A stretch of 35,936 nt of DNA from Xanthobacteraceae bacterium (GCA_020441545.1 JAGRLZ010000166.1:1-35936); one strand, 5' to 3'. Counted from the stretch's first letter, positions 7,186-16,924 are shown. Program-made: numbers and translations. The notes: generated by a model not told the origin, from the letters alone.

Positions 7186-8313
7186 TTACGAGGCGGCCGC
7201 CGCTGCCTCCGTCCGGTCGGGCCACAGGTGGTTCAGGATCACCTTGATGACCGCGATCAGCGGCAGCGCCAGCGCCAGGCCCCACAATCCGAACAGGACG
7301 CCGAGGAAAATCTGCGCCGCGAACAAAGTGGCTGGCGGGATGCTGATGGCATGGCGCTGGATCAGCGGCGTCAGGATGTTTCCCTCGAGAAACTGGATAG
7401 CGAGATAGAGCCCGAATGCGCTCAGGATCGCGGTCAGTCCGGACCCCAGACTGGCCAGCACGATCAGGAAGCCGGCAAGAACGGCGCCGACGTTGGGAAT
7501 GAACGTCAGCAGGCCGGTGAGGAAGCCGAGCACCAGGGCGCCTGGAATGCCGATGATGCTCAGGCCGATCCATGTCAGCAGGAACAGGGTCGACATCGTT
7601 GCCATCTGGCCGAGCAGCCAGCGGCGCAAGGTCTCGCTGATATCGTCGATCAGGTCGGCGGCCTGTTGCAGATGCCGAGGCGGCACGTATCGAAGGATGC
7701 CATCGCGATAGACCTTGGGTTGCGCCGCCAGGAGCAAGCCGAGGAAGATCACCACGAAGAAATTGCCGACCCCCTCGAAGATCCCGGAAATGATCCGGAA
7801 GGTCTGGCTCACGATCGCGCCGGTGCCCGAGGCGATCGTACCGGCATCGGGCAGCTTCGGCCCGCGCGACGGAGTTGGCGACGACGTGCCGTTGGCATTG
7901 GAGGTGGCCGACCCGCTTCCCAGGTTCAGGAAGCTGGTATCGATGCCGTGGTCTTCGAGGTAGCCTTTGACATGGCCGACCTGCGAGCGGATCGTCGAAC
8001 TCAGGGCGGTGACCTGCTGGGCGATGGTCGCTCCGCCAAGGACGACGACCCCGGACAGGATGCCGGTGAACAGCATGCACACCACGACCAGTCCCAGCGT
8101 ATGGTTGCCGCCGATGACGCGGCGCAGGAGATTCGTCATGGCGTTGAGAAACACGCCGAACAGGATGCCGGCGAACAGCAGGAACAGGGTGGCGGCCGAA
8201 TGCCAGGCCAATGCCAGCGTCGCCGCGAAGGCCGCGATACCGATCCCGCCCACCGCGATTTGCCGCGCGAGCCCCGACGAGGGAGCGGACGGATTGTCGG
8301 TCTGGCTGGTCAA
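7186..8313 (-). CDS. AI-2E family transporter (PerM/YdiK/TqsA-type permease)
   Basis: The protein has 375 residues if translation starts at TTG 8311-8313, which has AGGGGG seven bases upstream. The frame is open further to an ATG at 8395-8397, which would add 28 residues rich in His, Ser and Pro. The layout is that of the AI-2E transporter superfamily: an N-terminal helix pair (LALAWHSAATLFLLFAGILF), a soluble middle region (about residues 95-180, with a Ser/Thr/Gly-rich loop), then helices containing the family segments GFLTGLLTFIPNVGAVLAG and FLEGNILTPLIQRHAISIPP. Members move autoinducer-2, Na+/H+ or unknown substrates; substrate assignment is not possible here. It overlaps nothing and converges on the ABM gene. 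Confidence 0.88.
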   Translation of the reverse strand: MTSQTDNPSAPSSGLARQIAVGGIGIAAFAATLALAWHSAATLFLLFAGILFGVFLNAMTNLLRRVIGGNHTLGLVVVCMLFTGILSGVVVLGGATIAQQVTALSSTIRSQVGHVKGYLEDHGIDTSFLNLGSGSATSNANGTSSPTPSRGPKLPDAGTIASGTGAIVSQTFRIISGIFEGVGNFFVVIFLGLLLAAQPKVYRDGILRYVPPRHLQQAADLIDDISETLRRWLLGQMATMSTLFLLTWIGLSIIGIPGALVLGFLTGLLTFIPNVGAVLAGFLIVLASLGSGLTAILSAFGLYLAIQFLEGNILTPLIQRHAISIPPATLFAAQIFLGVLFGLWGLALALPLIAVIKVILNHLWPDRTEAAAAAS

Positions 8314-8653
8314 GCACGATCCCCCTGGTCTGGCGTCCTCGCGCAGAGCGCACCCGGAGTTGTCCGGATGCGAAGCCGCTGCATGCGACGACAACACGCA
8401 ATGCGCAAATCAGAAACAGACACGGCCGCCGGCCCGTCGGAGGCGAAAGGGCGTCGTCTGCCGGCACACTTTCCCGTCGATTCGATCCGGGATCAAGCGG
8501 ACAGGATCAAGCGGGGAGATCGCGTTGTCCGGCGGGAAAGGGGCCCCGCCGCTGCCTGCCGCCCCGGCCGTGACGGCCTGTCGGTGTTTCCATCACCAAT
8601 GACGCACGATGGAGTCTTTCACCCGCCATCGTTGCGAAAGGGGGACACCCGGG
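8314..8653. other. Non-coding gap between lexA and the permease gene
   Basis: This 340-base gap contains no convincing gene. It holds a tandem duplication of a 14-bp unit (8490-8503 and 8504-8517, 12 of 14 identical, core GGATCAAGCGG). It also holds a 7-bp hairpin, ACGATGG (8606-8612) with CCATCGT (8626-8632), just past the lexA stop. The hairpin has no T-run, so it is at most a weak terminator or an mRNA 3'-end stabiliser. The promoter of the permease gene should lie in the left half, but I see no convincing boxes. Confidence 0.6.
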
Positions 8654-9361
8654 TCAGTACCGCCGGTAAAGCCCGATCAGCTTGCCCTGAATGCGCACGC
8701 GGTTCGGCGGCAGGATGCGGACCTCGTAAGCCGTATTGGCCGGCTCCAGCGCGATCGAGGCGCCACGGCGGCGGAACCGTTTCAGGGTCGCTTCCTCCTC
8801 GTCGATCAGTGCCACCACGATGTCGCCGGTATCGGCGCTGTCGTTCTTCTGGATCAGGGCCAGGTCGCCATCGAGAATGCCGGCCTCCATCATCGAATCG
8901 CCACGCACCTCGAGCGCATAATGTTCGCCAGTACCGAGCATGTCGGGCGGTACGCTGATGGTATGGCTGCGGGTCTGCAGCGCCTCGATCGGCGTGCCGG
9001 CGGCAATCCGGCCCATCACCGGCACCGCAACAGGACGCTCGCCGTCGTCGTCGCTCCCGCCGAGATTCGGGCGAACCTTGCCGAGATGGCCCTCGATCAC
9101 GCTCGGGGTGAACCCGCGCCGGGCCTGGCCGCCGCCGGCCGCGGCGGTGTCCGGCAGCTTGATGACCTCGATGGCCCGTGCCCGGTTCGGCAGCCTGCGG
9201 ATGAAGCCGCGCTCCTCCAGGGCGGTGATGAGGCGATGAATTCCCGACTTCGATCGCAGGTCGAGCGCGTCCTTCATCTCATCGAACGACGGCGGCACGC
9301 CGGTGTCCTTCAGACGCTCATTGATGAAGCGCAGCAACTCGAATTGTTTGCGTGTCAGCAT
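8654..9361 (-). CDS. lexA: LexA repressor
   Basis: The 235-residue protein is the SOS repressor and self-cleaving protease. An N-terminal winged-helix DNA-binding domain ([20 protein letters not shown], recognition helix around residues 28-45) is joined by a long linker (about 72-110) to an S24 peptidase domain. The cleavage bond is Ala121-Gly122 in GRIAAGTP, and the catalytic pair is Ser156 (GDSMM) and Lys194 (EATLKRF). The roughly 30-residue-longer linker compared with E. coli LexA (202 aa) is typical of alphaproteobacteria. It lies last in a minus-strand run behind moeA but has its own control region with a LexA box, so it is autoregulated. Confidence 0.97.
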   Translation of the reverse strand: MLTRKQFELLRFINERLKDTGVPPSFDEMKDALDLRSKSGIHRLITALEERGFIRRLPNRARAIEVIKLPDTAAAGGGQARRGFTPSVIEGHLGKVRPNLGGSDDDGERPVAVPVMGRIAAGTPIEALQTRSHTISVPPDMLGTGEHYALEVRGDSMMEAGILDGDLALIQKNDSADTGDIVVALIDEEEATLKRFRRRGASIALEPANTAYEVRILPPNRVRIQGKLIGLYRRY

Positions 9362-9568
9362 CGCAGTCGTATCCCCCGCATCCTGTGCCCGCGACCCCTG
9401 CCGGGCCCGTTCGCGCCCGCATGACAGCGTTTTCCGACGGCGTGGAAACCTGTTCCGCGTGGAAAACGCGACCAGACAAGGACATCCGGAACACGATCCA
9501 ACTCATATAGGGCGGATCGGGCCGTCGCCTCGAGGGGACACAGGCACTCGAAACAAATCATGAACGGA

Positions 9569-9598
9569 CACTATATGTTCCATATGTGTTCCGCAATC
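9569..9598 (-). promoter_or_regulatory. LexA box over the lexA promoter
   Basis: GTTC (9577-9580), seven bases, GTTC (9588-9591) is an exact match to the alphaproteobacterial direct-repeat SOS box. On the minus strand it sits between a -35-like TTGCGG (9596-9591) and a -10-like TATAGT (9575-9570), a 15-base spacer, so bound LexA would block polymerase. The predicted start near 9563 leaves a leader of about 200 bases before the lexA ATG. It is the only such box I found in the window. Confidence 0.8.
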
Positions 9599-9648
9599 GT
9601 TAATTTCGGGTCAACGCGAGGAATTTTGCCGTGCCGCCCCCGGTGGTT

Positions 9649-10860
9649 TCACGTCGGCAGGCGGATCATCGGGCACGGCGTGCCCTTCGCGGCCGCCGGC
9701 GCATGGGGCGGGCGGACCAGGAGGCATTGCGCCGCGGAGAGGTTGGCCATCAGGGAACTGTCCTGCAGGCCGACCGGGGTCGCGACCAGCGTGCCGGCCG
9801 GATCGGTGGCGAGGCGGGCGCGCAGGTAATCCTGGCGATGATCGTTGGCGGGCAGGTCGGCGCCGAGCAGCACCTGCTCGGTAGGGTGGTGGACATCGCG
9901 GCGGCCGGAAAGGGCGCGGATCAATGGCACCAGGAACACGAAGGCGCAGACATAGGACGACACCGGGTTGCCGGGCAGGCCGATCACGCGCAAGGCGCCG
10001 AGGCGGCCGTGCATCATCGGCTTGCCCGGGCGCAGGGCGATCTTCCAGAAGGCAAGCTCGACGCCTTCCTGCTTCAGCGCGACATGCATCAGGTCGTGGT
10101 CGCCGACCGACGCGCCGCCGGTGGTGACGAGGATGTCGGCCGCGGCATCGCGCGCGGCGCGGATCGCGGCGGTGGTGGCGTCGAGGGTGTCGGCCGCGAT
10201 GCCGAGATCGATGATCTCCGCGCCTTCGCTCTCCGCAAGCGCCCGCAGCGCGTAGCCGTTGGAGAGAATGATCTGGCCCGGTCCGGGATCGGATCCCGGC
10301 GGCAGCAGCTCGTCGCCGGTGGCCAGCAGCGCGACGCGCGGCCGGCGATGTACCGGCAGCCGCGGATAGTTCATGCTGGCGGCCAGCGCGAGATTGCGGT
10401 CGCTGAGCCGTCGGCCGGTCTCGAGCAGCACGTCGCCTTCGCTGAAGTCGATGCCGCGGCGGCGGATGTTGCGGCCGCGCTCCGCCGTTTGGTCGATGGT
10501 GATGATGTCGCCGTCGCGGCGCGTGTTCTCCTGGATCACCACGGTGTCGGCGCCCGGCGGCACGACGCCGCCGGTGAAGATGCGCACCGCCTCGCCGGCC
10601 TGCAGCGGCCGGTCCCACGGTCGCCCGGCGGCGGCTTCGCCGATCACGGCGAGGCGGACCGGCACCGATGCGATATCGGCGGCACGCACCGCGTAGCCGT
10701 CCATCGCCGACATGTCGTCCGGCGGCTGGGTGCGTTGCGCGGCAAGGTCGCGGGCGAGAACGCGGTGCCAGGCGCGCTCCAGCGCCACCGGCTCCTCCGG
10801 CAGGGCGTCGGCACCGGCCAGCACGGCGGCCAGCGCATCGGCGGCGGACATCAGCGCCAT
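9649..10860 (-). CDS. moeA: Molybdopterin molybdenumtransferase MoeA
   Basis: The 403-residue protein inserts molybdate into adenylylated molybdopterin to give active molybdenum cofactor. Family landmarks are DMSAMDGYAVR (49-59), the GDE loop (182-184), SNGYAL (200-205) and the molybdopterin-binding loop TTGGASVGDHD (246-256), followed by RPGKPMMHG and the GLPGNPVSS segment. Length is normal for the family. ATG 10858-10860 is the likely start; Met4 (10851) is an alternative. It lies 28 bases behind moaC on the same strand, so the two are almost certainly co-transcribed. Confidence 0.96.
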   Translation of the reverse strand: MALMSAADALAAVLAGADALPEEPVALERAWHRVLARDLAAQRTQPPDDMSAMDGYAVRAADIASVPVRLAVIGEAAAGRPWDRPLQAGEAVRIFTGGVVPPGADTVVIQENTRRDGDIITIDQTAERGRNIRRRGIDFSEGDVLLETGRRLSDRNLALAASMNYPRLPVHRRPRVALLATGDELLPPGSDPGPGQIILSNGYALRALAESEGAEIIDLGIAADTLDATTAAIRAARDAAADILVTTGGASVGDHDLMHVALKQEGVELAFWKIALRPGKPMMHGRLGALRVIGLPGNPVSSYVCAFVFLVPLIRALSGRRDVHHPTEQVLLGADLPANDHRQDYLRARLATDPAGTLVATPVGLQDSSLMANLSAAQCLLVRPPHAPAAAKGTPCPMIRLPT

Positions 10861-10888
10861 GATCGCCTCCCGCTACGGCATTGAATAC

Positions 10889-11401
10889 TCATGGCGAAGC
10901 TGTCCCGCGGGTTGCGCGATAATGGCCGGACTTGCCGCCGCGCTTTTCCACCAGGTGGATGCCTTCGATCCGCACGCCGCGCTCGACCGCCTTGATCATG
11001 TCGTAGATCGTCAGGCAGCCGACCGACACCGCGGTCAGCGCCTCCATCTCGACGCCGGTCGGCCCCTTGACCTTGACGGTGGCGCGCAGCCGGCAGCCGG
11101 GCAGGGCATCGTCGGGCTCGATGTCGAGCGTCACCTTGCTGAGTGCCAGCGGGTGGCACAGCGGAATCAGGTCGGAGGTCCGCTTCGCCGCCATGATGCC
11201 GGCGATCCGCGCCGTCCCCAGCACGTCGCCCTTGGCGGCGTCGCCCTTGACGATGAGGTCGAGCGTCGCGCGGCTCATGACGACGCAGCCTTCGGCGACG
11301 GCGACGCGCGTGGTGTCCGGCTTGGCCGAAACGTCGACCATCCGCGCCTCGCCCCTGGCGTCGATATGGGTGAGGGCCGGAGATTTCGGTTTAGCGGCCA
11401 T
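10889..11401 (-). CDS. moaC: Cyclic pyranopterin monophosphate synthase MoaC
   Basis: The 170-residue protein catalyses the second half of the first step of molybdenum cofactor synthesis, turning the MoaA product (3',8-cyclo-GTP) into cyclic pyranopterin monophosphate. It contains LCHPL (81-85) and the signature [20 protein letters not shown] with the catalytic Asp/Lys pair D134 and K137 (by alignment with E. coli D128 and K131). The start [14 protein letters not shown] is usual for alphaproteobacteria. It is 11 bases downstream of trpC and 28 bases upstream of moeA. No moaA is in the window. Confidence 0.96.
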   Translation of the reverse strand: MAAKPKSPALTHIDARGEARMVDVSAKPDTTRVAVAEGCVVMSRATLDLIVKGDAAKGDVLGTARIAGIMAAKRTSDLIPLCHPLALSKVTLDIEPDDALPGCRLRATVKVKGPTGVEMEALTAVSVGCLTIYDMIKAVERGVRIEGIHLVEKRGGKSGHYRATRGTASP

Positions 11402-11412
11402 GCCACATTGCC

Positions 11413-12237
11413 TTAAAAACCAGCGACTTGCGGGGAATTTGTGCCATCGCGCTTGAGTAGCGCGCGCGTGGCGGCCGTCACGTCAGCCTGCCGCATCAGG
11501 CTTTCGCCGACCAGGAAGGTCTCGATGCCGACGCGGGCCAGGCGGGCGAGGTCGTCGGGCGTGAAGATGCCGCTCTCGCCGACGATCAGCCGGTCGGCGG
11601 GAACGTGCGGCGCCAGCGCCTCGCTGGTCGCCAGCGAGGTTTCGAAGGTGCGCAGGTCGCGGTTGTTGATGCCGATCATCGGCGAGCGCAGCTTCAGCGC
11701 GCGGTCGAGTTCGGCGCGGTCGTGAACCTCGAGCAGCACGTCCATGCCGAGTTCGAGCGCGGCCGCCTCGATCTCCTGCGCGGCCGCATCGTCCAGCGCG
11801 TCCATGATGACGAGAATGCAGTCGGCGCCATGGGCGCGGGCTTCGACCACCTGGTAGGTGTCGAACATGAAGTCCTTGCGCAGCGCCGGCAGCGAGGTTG
11901 CCGCGCGCGCCGCGACCAGGAAGTCGAGGTGCCCCTGAAACGACGGCGTATCGGTCAGCACCGACAGGCACGCCGCGCCGCCGGCTTCATAAGCCTTCGC
12001 GAGCGCCGGCGGATCGAAGTCGGCGCGGATCAGGCCCTTCGATGGCGATGCCTTCTTCACTTCCGCGATCAGGGCATAGCCGCCGCTCGCGAGCCGCGCG
12101 CGAAGCGCCTTGAGGAAGCCGCGCGGCGGGCTCGCGGCCCGGGCGGCCCGCGTGACCTCGGCGAGCGGGCGGGCGCGCTTGGCGCTCGCGATCTCCTCGC
12201 GCTTGTAGGCTTCGATCCGGGCCAGGATATCGGACAT
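11413..12237 (-). CDS. trpC: Indole-3-glycerol-phosphate synthase
   Basis: The 274-residue protein is a (beta/alpha)8 barrel that closes the indole ring from CdRP in tryptophan synthesis. Catalytic residues match those of Sulfolobus IGPS: E59 and K61 in [13 protein letters not shown]121 in LRKDF, E170 in LLEVHD and N191 in GINNRDL. The start is ATG 12235-12237 ([12 protein letters not shown]). The frame continues open upstream into trpD but has no homology there. It is monofunctional, with no fused PRAI (TrpF) domain. It is 17 bases behind trpD and 11 bases ahead of moaC, within one transcription unit. Confidence 0.97.
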   Translation of the reverse strand: MSDILARIEAYKREEIASAKRARPLAEVTRAARAASPPRGFLKALRARLASGGYALIAEVKKASPSKGLIRADFDPPALAKAYEAGGAACLSVLTDTPSFQGHLDFLVAARAATSLPALRKDFMFDTYQVVEARAHGADCILVIMDALDDAAAQEIEAAALELGMDVLLEVHDRAELDRALKLRSPMIGINNRDLRTFETSLATSEALAPHVPADRLIVGESGIFTPDDLARLARVGIETFLVGESLMRQADVTAATRALLKRDGTNSPQVAGF

Positions 12238-12254
12238 CGCGGGCGCCCCGGATT

Positions 12255-13268
12255 TCACGAATTCGAAACGGTGATGAGGCGCGCCAGCCGCTCGGCGGCC
12301 GCGCCGCTGTCGAGCGACTTCACGCCGATGGCCACGCCTTCCCTGAGATCCCTGGCCTGTCCGCCCACCACCAGCGCGGCGGCCGCGTTCAGCAGGGCGA
12401 CGTCGCGGTAAGCGCCGGGCCTGCCTTCGAGCACGCCGCTCAGCGCGACCGCGTTGGCGTCGGCGTTGCCGCCCTTGAGCGCGTCGGCGCCGGCGCGCGG
12501 CAGGCCGGCATCGTCGGGGGTAACCTCGAAGGACCGGATTTCGCCGTTCTCCAGCGCCGTGACGAAGGTCGGGCCGGTGAGGGTGATCTCGTCGAGCCCG
12601 TCGGAGCCATGCACCACCCAGATCGACTCGGCGCCGAGATTCTTCAGCACCTGCGCCAGCGGCTGCACCCATTGCCGCGAGAACACGCCGACCATCTGCC
12701 GCTTCACGCCGGCCGGATTGGACAGCGGGCCGAGCAGGTTGAAGATGGTGCGGGTGGCGAGTTCGACGCGGGTGGGGCCGACGTTCTTCATCGCCGGGTG
12801 ATGCGCCGGCGCGAACATGAAGCCGATTCCGGCTTCCGTCACGCAGCGCGAGACCTGTTCCGGCGCGAGGTCGATCCTGACGCCGAGCGCGGCCAGCACG
12901 TCGGCGGCGCCGGAGCGCGACGACAGCGCGCGGTTGCCGTGCTTGGCCACCGGCACGCCGGCGCCGGCCACGATGAAGGATGCGCAGGTGGAGACGTTCA
13001 CGGAGCCCGAGCCGTCGCCGCCGGTGCCGACGATGTCCACCGCATCCGCCGGCGCGGTGACGCGCAGCATCTTGGCACGCATCGCGCTGACCGCGCCGGT
13101 GATTTCATCGACCGTCTCGCCCCGCACCCGCAGCGCCATCAGGATGCCGCCGAGTTGCGACGGCGTCGCTTCGCCGGACATCAGCCGCTCGAAGGTCGCG
13201 GCCGCTTCGTCGCGGGTGAGGGAGGCGCCCGTCGCCACCTTGGCGATAATCGTCTTGAGATCGTCCAT
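12255..13268 (-). CDS. trpD: Anthranilate phosphoribosyltransferase
   Basis: The 337-residue enzyme attaches phosphoribose from PRPP to anthranilate. It carries the PRPP and Mg-binding motif [14 protein letters not shown] (81-94), [12 protein letters not shown] (from 109) and the N-terminal helical domain typical of family 3 glycosyltransferase-like fold enzymes. The start ATG 13266-13268 is preceded by GGAAAG nine bases upstream. Its upstream neighbour is ppiD (23-base gap), not trpG: no glutamine amidotransferase gene or domain is seen here, so anthranilate synthase must be encoded elsewhere, possibly as a TrpE-G fusion. Confidence 0.97.
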   Translation of the reverse strand: MDDLKTIIAKVATGASLTRDEAAATFERLMSGEATPSQLGGILMALRVRGETVDEITGAVSAMRAKMLRVTAPADAVDIVGTGGDGSGSVNVSTCASFIVAGAGVPVAKHGNRALSSRSGAADVLAALGVRIDLAPEQVSRCVTEAGIGFMFAPAHHPAMKNVGPTRVELATRTIFNLLGPLSNPAGVKRQMVGVFSRQWVQPLAQVLKNLGAESIWVVHGSDGLDEITLTGPTFVTALENGEIRSFEVTPDDAGLPRAGADALKGGNADANAVALSGVLEGRPGAYRDVALLNAAAALVVGGQARDLREGVAIGVKSLDSGAAAERLARLITVSNS

Positions 13269-13291
13269 CGGCTGCTTTCCGTTCGGCGGCG

Positions 13292-15196
13292 TCAGTTGTT
13301 GGCGGCCCCGGTCACCTGGGCGACCGCGGCCTGGTTGATCGTGACGCCGATCTCGTTCTCCATCTTCACGACGTACTGGCCGACCAGTTCGTCGGCGAGT
13401 GCCGGCGCCAGCGTCGTCTTCAGCTTCTGCACGTCCTGGGATTTCGCGTCGAACGGCGGATCGACGATGCCGGTCAGGCGGAACACCACCCATTCCGCGG
13501 GCCCTGCGCCTTCGGTCTGGCCCGCGGCGTCCTTGGCGGTGCGGAAGGCGGCGGCGACCACGCTCGATGCCAGGCCGGGAACGCTGCCGTCGCGCTTGAA
13601 AGCCTTCGCGGTCTCGACCTTGAGGCCGGCCTGCGCGGCTTCGTCGGCGAGCCTGGTGCCGGCGCCGAGCTTCTTCACCATCTCCTCGGCCTTGGCGCGC
13701 AGACGGGACGATATCTGGTCGGCGCGCCAGCGCGCCTCGACCCGGTCCTTGACCTCGTCGAGCTTGCGTTCGCGCGACGGCGTGACGCCGAGCACATCGA
13801 ACCAGACATAGCCGTTATTATAGGAAATGGTTTCGTTGTCGACGCCGACGTCGCTCTCGAACGCCTGGGGGATCAGGTTGAGCCCCTTGGGGATCGAGGC
13901 GACCGGCTGCCCGTCCGGGGCACGGCCGGAGCGGTCCACGGCCTCGATCGTCACCGCATTGAGGTTGAGCTTCTTCGCCGCCTCGACCACGCTCGCGCCG
14001 CCGCCGCGTTCGTCCTCCATCTTGTCGTGCAGGTCGCGCACGGATTTCCTGGCGCGCTCCAGCGCGATCTCGTGCTTGATGCCTTGCGCGACCTCCGCAT
14101 AGCTCTTCTGGGTGCCGGGCTCGATCTTGCCGACCTTGGCCAGCACCACGCCGAAAGTGCCCTTGACCGGCTGGCTGATTTCGCCGGCCTTGAGCGCGAA
14201 TGCGGCCTCGGCGACCTTTGGATCGATGATCGCGGACTTGGTGACAAGGCCGAGGTCGATGTCCGACGGCTTGAGCTTGCGCTCCTTGGCGAGGTCGTCG
14301 AAGGAGAGGCCGCCGGCAACCTTGTCGCGCGCGGCCTTTGCTTCCTCCTCGTTCGGGAACACGATCTGCCACACCTCGCGCTTCTCCGGCGTCGCATATT
14401 TCGCCTTGGTCTCGTCATAGACCTTGCGGGCGTCCTCGTCCGTCACGGTGGTCCATTTCGCGAGTTCGTCCGGCGTCATCACCAGGAAGGATATCTTGCG
14501 GTATTCGGGCGCGCGGAACTGGACCTTGTGCTGGTCGAAATAGCTCTTCAACTGCTCCGGCGTCGGGGCGTCGATGGTGCCCGCCTGTGCCGCCTCGAGC
14601 TTGACGTAGTCGATCGAGCGCTGCTCGCCCTGGAAGCGGTTCAAGGCATCGAGCAGGGTGGACGAGGGCGCGGCGCCCGCTGAGACCGAGCCCGCGATCT
14701 GCCGCCGCAGCGCGACCTTGCGCTGCTCGGCGACATAACGCTGCTCCGAGAAGCCGGCGTTACGGATCAACTGGACGAAACGCGACGGATCGAACTTGCC
14801 GCCGGCCCCCTTGAAGTTGGGATCGTTGTAGATCTGCTTCATGATCTCGTCGTTGGAGATGTGCAGGCCGAGATTGCGGGCGGCCTCGTCCAGGGTGGTT
14901 TCGGCCACCATCTGTTGCAGCACCTGGCGGTCGAGCCCGAAGGCGCGCGCCTGGTCCTGCGTCAGCGGACGGCCGAACTGGCGGCTGACCTGCTGCAGGC
15001 GATCGTTATAGATCTGGCGGAACTGCTCGATGGAAATCTCGGTGCTTCCGATCTTGGCCAGCGTCGACTGGCCGAAGCCGCGGAAGATGTCGCCGATGCC
15101 CCAGATGCCGAAGCTGATGATGAGAACGCCCATCACCAATGTCATGACGGCTTTGCCGAGCCAGTTGGATGAGGCTTTTCGAATTCCTCGAAGCAT
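13292..15196 (-). CDS. ppiD: PpiD-type periplasmic peptidyl-prolyl isomerase/chaperone
   Basis: The protein has 634 residues from ATG 15194-15196 ([10 protein letters not shown]). The N-terminus has a short cytoplasmic stretch and one anchor helix (residues about 14-33, [20 protein letters not shown]). A SurA-N-like helical domain follows ([19 protein letters not shown]), then a parvulin (PpiC) domain around residues 310-400 ([16 protein letters not shown] through [10 protein letters not shown]), then a long C-terminal domain. PpiD proteins sit near the Sec translocon and help fold exported proteins; many lack strong isomerase activity. It is the first gene of the minus-strand run ppiD-trpD-trpC-moaC-moeA. 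An upstream in-frame extension to 15352 looks non-coding and crosses the promoter. Confidence 0.92.
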   Translation of the reverse strand: MLRGIRKASSNWLGKAVMTLVMGVLIISFGIWGIGDIFRGFGQSTLAKIGSTEISIEQFRQIYNDRLQQVSRQFGRPLTQDQARAFGLDRQVLQQMVAETTLDEAARNLGLHISNDEIMKQIYNDPNFKGAGGKFDPSRFVQLIRNAGFSEQRYVAEQRKVALRRQIAGSVSAGAAPSSTLLDALNRFQGEQRSIDYVKLEAAQAGTIDAPTPEQLKSYFDQHKVQFRAPEYRKISFLVMTPDELAKWTTVTDEDARKVYDETKAKYATPEKREVWQIVFPNEEEAKAARDKVAGGLSFDDLAKERKLKPSDIDLGLVTKSAIIDPKVAEAAFALKAGEISQPVKGTFGVVLAKVGKIEPGTQKSYAEVAQGIKHEIALERARKSVRDLHDKMEDERGGGASVVEAAKKLNLNAVTIEAVDRSGRAPDGQPVASIPKGLNLIPQAFESDVGVDNETISYNNGYVWFDVLGVTPSRERKLDEVKDRVEARWRADQISSRLRAKAEEMVKKLGAGTRLADEAAQAGLKVETAKAFKRDGSVPGLASSVVAAAFRTAKDAAGQTEGAGPAEWVVFRLTGIVDPPFDAKSQDVQKLKTTLAPALADELVGQYVVKMENEIGVTINQAAVAQVTGAANN

Positions 15197-15518
15197 GAGT
15201 CCATCTTGTGTGCAGGAGGGATCGGCACGGTCCGGGACCGACTGCGGCGACATGGGGTGACCGTCCGCCGGTTGGTTGCCCGGCGCGGCCGCCAAAAGCT
15301 GTCCCGACTGAGGTCGCGTCCACGCCGCCGCAAGGCGTCCGCAGGACGTCACCGAATTGATAAGCCATCATAAAGTGCGGCGCGCGCGGTCGCAACCGTG
15401 GCGGAAATGCGCAGGTCGGCGCCTTTCGGGCGCGGCGGGCCCGGCGGCGATTCGCGCGGGTTGAGCGTTGCAACCGGGTCTGGTAGCGGTCCCCGCCATC
15501 GACATGCAGGGAAAGCCC
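15197..15518. other. Divergent intergenic region between ppiD and tpiA
   Basis: The 322-base gap contains the ppiD promoter on the minus strand (15367-15395). The plus strand should hold the tpiA promoter, probably in the right third. TTGAGC at 15461-15466 is the best -35 candidate, but there is no good -10 at 17 bases (TAGCGG, 15484-15489). I see no gene and no repeat here. Confidence 0.55.
15367..15395 (-). promoter_or_regulatory. Promoter for the ppiD-trpDC-moaC-moeA run
   Basis: Read on the minus strand, TTGCGA (15395-15390) and TATGAT (15372-15367) are separated by exactly 17 bases, a good sigma-70-type pair for this group. Transcription would start near 15360, about 165 bases before the ppiD ATG. 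No obvious operator or trp leader peptide is seen. Confidence 0.6.
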
Positions 15519-16274
15519 ATGACCGAGACGATGCGTCCGCTGATCGCAGGCAACTGGAAGATGAACGGCCTCAGGGCCTCGCTGAACGAATTCGGCCTGA
15601 TCGCGCGCGGTGCCGGCGAGGTCTGGCGCAAGGCGGACCTGCTGATCTGCCCGCCGGCCACGCTGGTGTTCGCCATGGCGGCTGCCGCCCTCGGCTCCCG
15701 GGTGAAGGTCGGCGGCCAGGACTGCCACACCGGCGTTTCGGGGGCCCATACCGGCGATATCTCGGCGGAGATGCTGGCCGATGCCGGCGCGAGCGCCGTC
15801 ATCGTCGGCCACTCCGAGCGCCGCGCCGACCATGGCGAGACCGATGCCCTGGTGCGGCGGAAGGTCGAGGCGATCTGGCGGCAGGGCCTGCCTGCCATCG
15901 TCTGCGTCGGGGAAACCCAGGCCGAGCGCGATGCCGGGCAGGTCCGTGAGGTGGTGGGCCGCCAGCTCGCCGGCTCGGTGCCTGACGGGGCGACGGCGGC
16001 AAACCTGGTGGTGGCCTATGAGCCGGTCTGGGCGATCGGCACCGGCCGCACCCCGACCACCGCCGACGTTGCCGACGTCCACGGCTTCATGCGCGAGCGG
16101 CTGGTCGCGCGTTTCGGAAGCCCGGGGGAGGCGGTCCGGCTGCTGTATGGCGGCTCGGTGAAGCCGGGCAATGCCGCGGAACTGCTGGCGGTGGCCAATG
16201 TCAACGGCGCCCTGATCGGCGGCGCCAGCCTCAAGGCGGCCGATTTCCTTGCGATCGCCGGGGCGGTTGCATAG
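15519..16274 (+). CDS. tpiA: Triose-phosphate isomerase
   Basis: The 251-residue barrel enzyme interconverts dihydroxyacetone phosphate and glyceraldehyde 3-phosphate. Catalytic residues are K14 (AGNWKMNG), H98 (VGHSERR) and E168 ([11 protein letters not shown]). The phosphate-binding GGS (YGGSVKPGN) and GGASL segments follow. ATG 15519 is chosen because AGGGAAAG lies at 15508-15515; an earlier ATG at 15504 has no ribosome site. Divergent from ppiD and followed by a palindromic repeat that may act as its transcript end. Confidence 0.97.
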   Translation: MTETMRPLIAGNWKMNGLRASLNEFGLIARGAGEVWRKADLLICPPATLVFAMAAAALGSRVKVGGQDCHTGVSGAHTGDISAEMLADAGASAVIVGHSERRADHGETDALVRRKVEAIWRQGLPAIVCVGETQAERDAGQVREVVGRQLAGSVPDGATAANLVVAYEPVWAIGTGRTPTTADVADVHGFMRERLVARFGSPGEAVRLLYGGSVKPGNAAELLAVANVNGALIGGASLKAADFLAIAGAVA

Positions 16275-16280
16275 CTGGTA

Positions 16281-16376
16281 GGCTGTTGAAGCACGCGCCG
16301 GCGTCATTCCGGGGCGCACCACCCGGATCGCCGCTTGCGCGGCGTCCGGAATGATAACGGGGACTTTTCAACGGCC
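16281..16376. repeat. Nested inverted repeat downstream of tpiA (ATTCCGG family)
   Basis: The outer arms are GGCTGTTGAA (16281-16290) and TTCAACGGCC (16367-16376), with one G-T pair. The inner arms are TCATTCCGG (16304-16312) and CCGGAATGA (16346-16354). The segment 16323-16354 matches 25020-25051 downstream of the MDR oxidoreductase gene at about 28 of 32 positions, showing a dispersed family. It starts 7 bases after the tpiA stop and could serve as a 3'-end hairpin. Confidence 0.7.
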
Positions 16377-16526
16377 TGCCCGGCGGCACGCGGCGTCGGG
16401 TCCGCTGTCGATGCGCGGGGGTGGCAATCCCGCGCCCGGTCGTGTAGACACCCGGCGTCCTCAACTCCTGCAGGCCGTATGGCGGACCGCCGGTCCGTGT
16501 TTCGCGGCGTGCGATGGAAGGTTCCG

Positions 16527-16901
16527 ATGCATACCGTCGTTATCGTCATTCATTTGATGCTGGTGGTCGCGCTGACCGGCGTCGTGCTGTTGCAGAAGTC
16601 GGAAGGCGGCGGCCTCGGCATCGGCGGGGGCGGCGGTTTCATGTCGAGCCGCGGCACGGCCAACCTGCTGACTCGCACCACCGCCTTTCTGGCGGCGGGC
16701 TTTTTCGTCACCAGTCTGTTCCTGTCGTGGCTCGCCGGCCATGAGCGCGGCGCGGCGTCGCTGATCAATGCGCCGACGGCGCCGGTGTCGCAGCCGGCCA
16801 CCCCGATCGCGCCGTCCAAGGGCGGCGGCGTCCTCGACACGCTGAAGAAAATGGAGCAGCAGCAGGCTCCGGGCGCGCCGCAGGCGCCGCAATCGAAGTG
16901 A
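16527..16901 (+). CDS. secG: Preprotein translocase subunit SecG
   Basis: The 124-residue protein has the SecG layout: helix 1 (residues 2-22, VVIVIHLMLVVALTGVVLLQ), the conserved GGGLG...GGGGGFMSSRGTANLLTRTT loop, and helix 2 (about 52-70). A Pro/Ala/Gln-rich cytoplasmic tail of about 50 residues, longer than in E. coli, is usual in alphaproteobacteria. SecG assists SecYE during export. GGAAGG at 16516-16521 supports the start. It lies between tpiA and pyrG, a common order in this class. Confidence 0.93.
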   Translation: MHTVVIVIHLMLVVALTGVVLLQKSEGGGLGIGGGGGFMSSRGTANLLTRTTAFLAAGFFVTSLFLSWLAGHERGAASLINAPTAPVSQPATPIAPSKGGGVLDTLKKMEQQQAPGAPQAPQSK

Positions 16902-16924
16902 GGGCTTGCATTTTTGCAACCCTC
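16900..16924 (+). terminator. Hairpin at the secG stop codon
   Basis: GAGGG-C-TTGCA (16900-16910), loop TTTT, TGCAA-CCCTC (16915-16924) form a 10-bp stem with one bulged C. It overlaps the last base of the secG coding region. No T-run follows, so it may be a weak terminator or a 3'-end protector. Confidence 0.4.
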
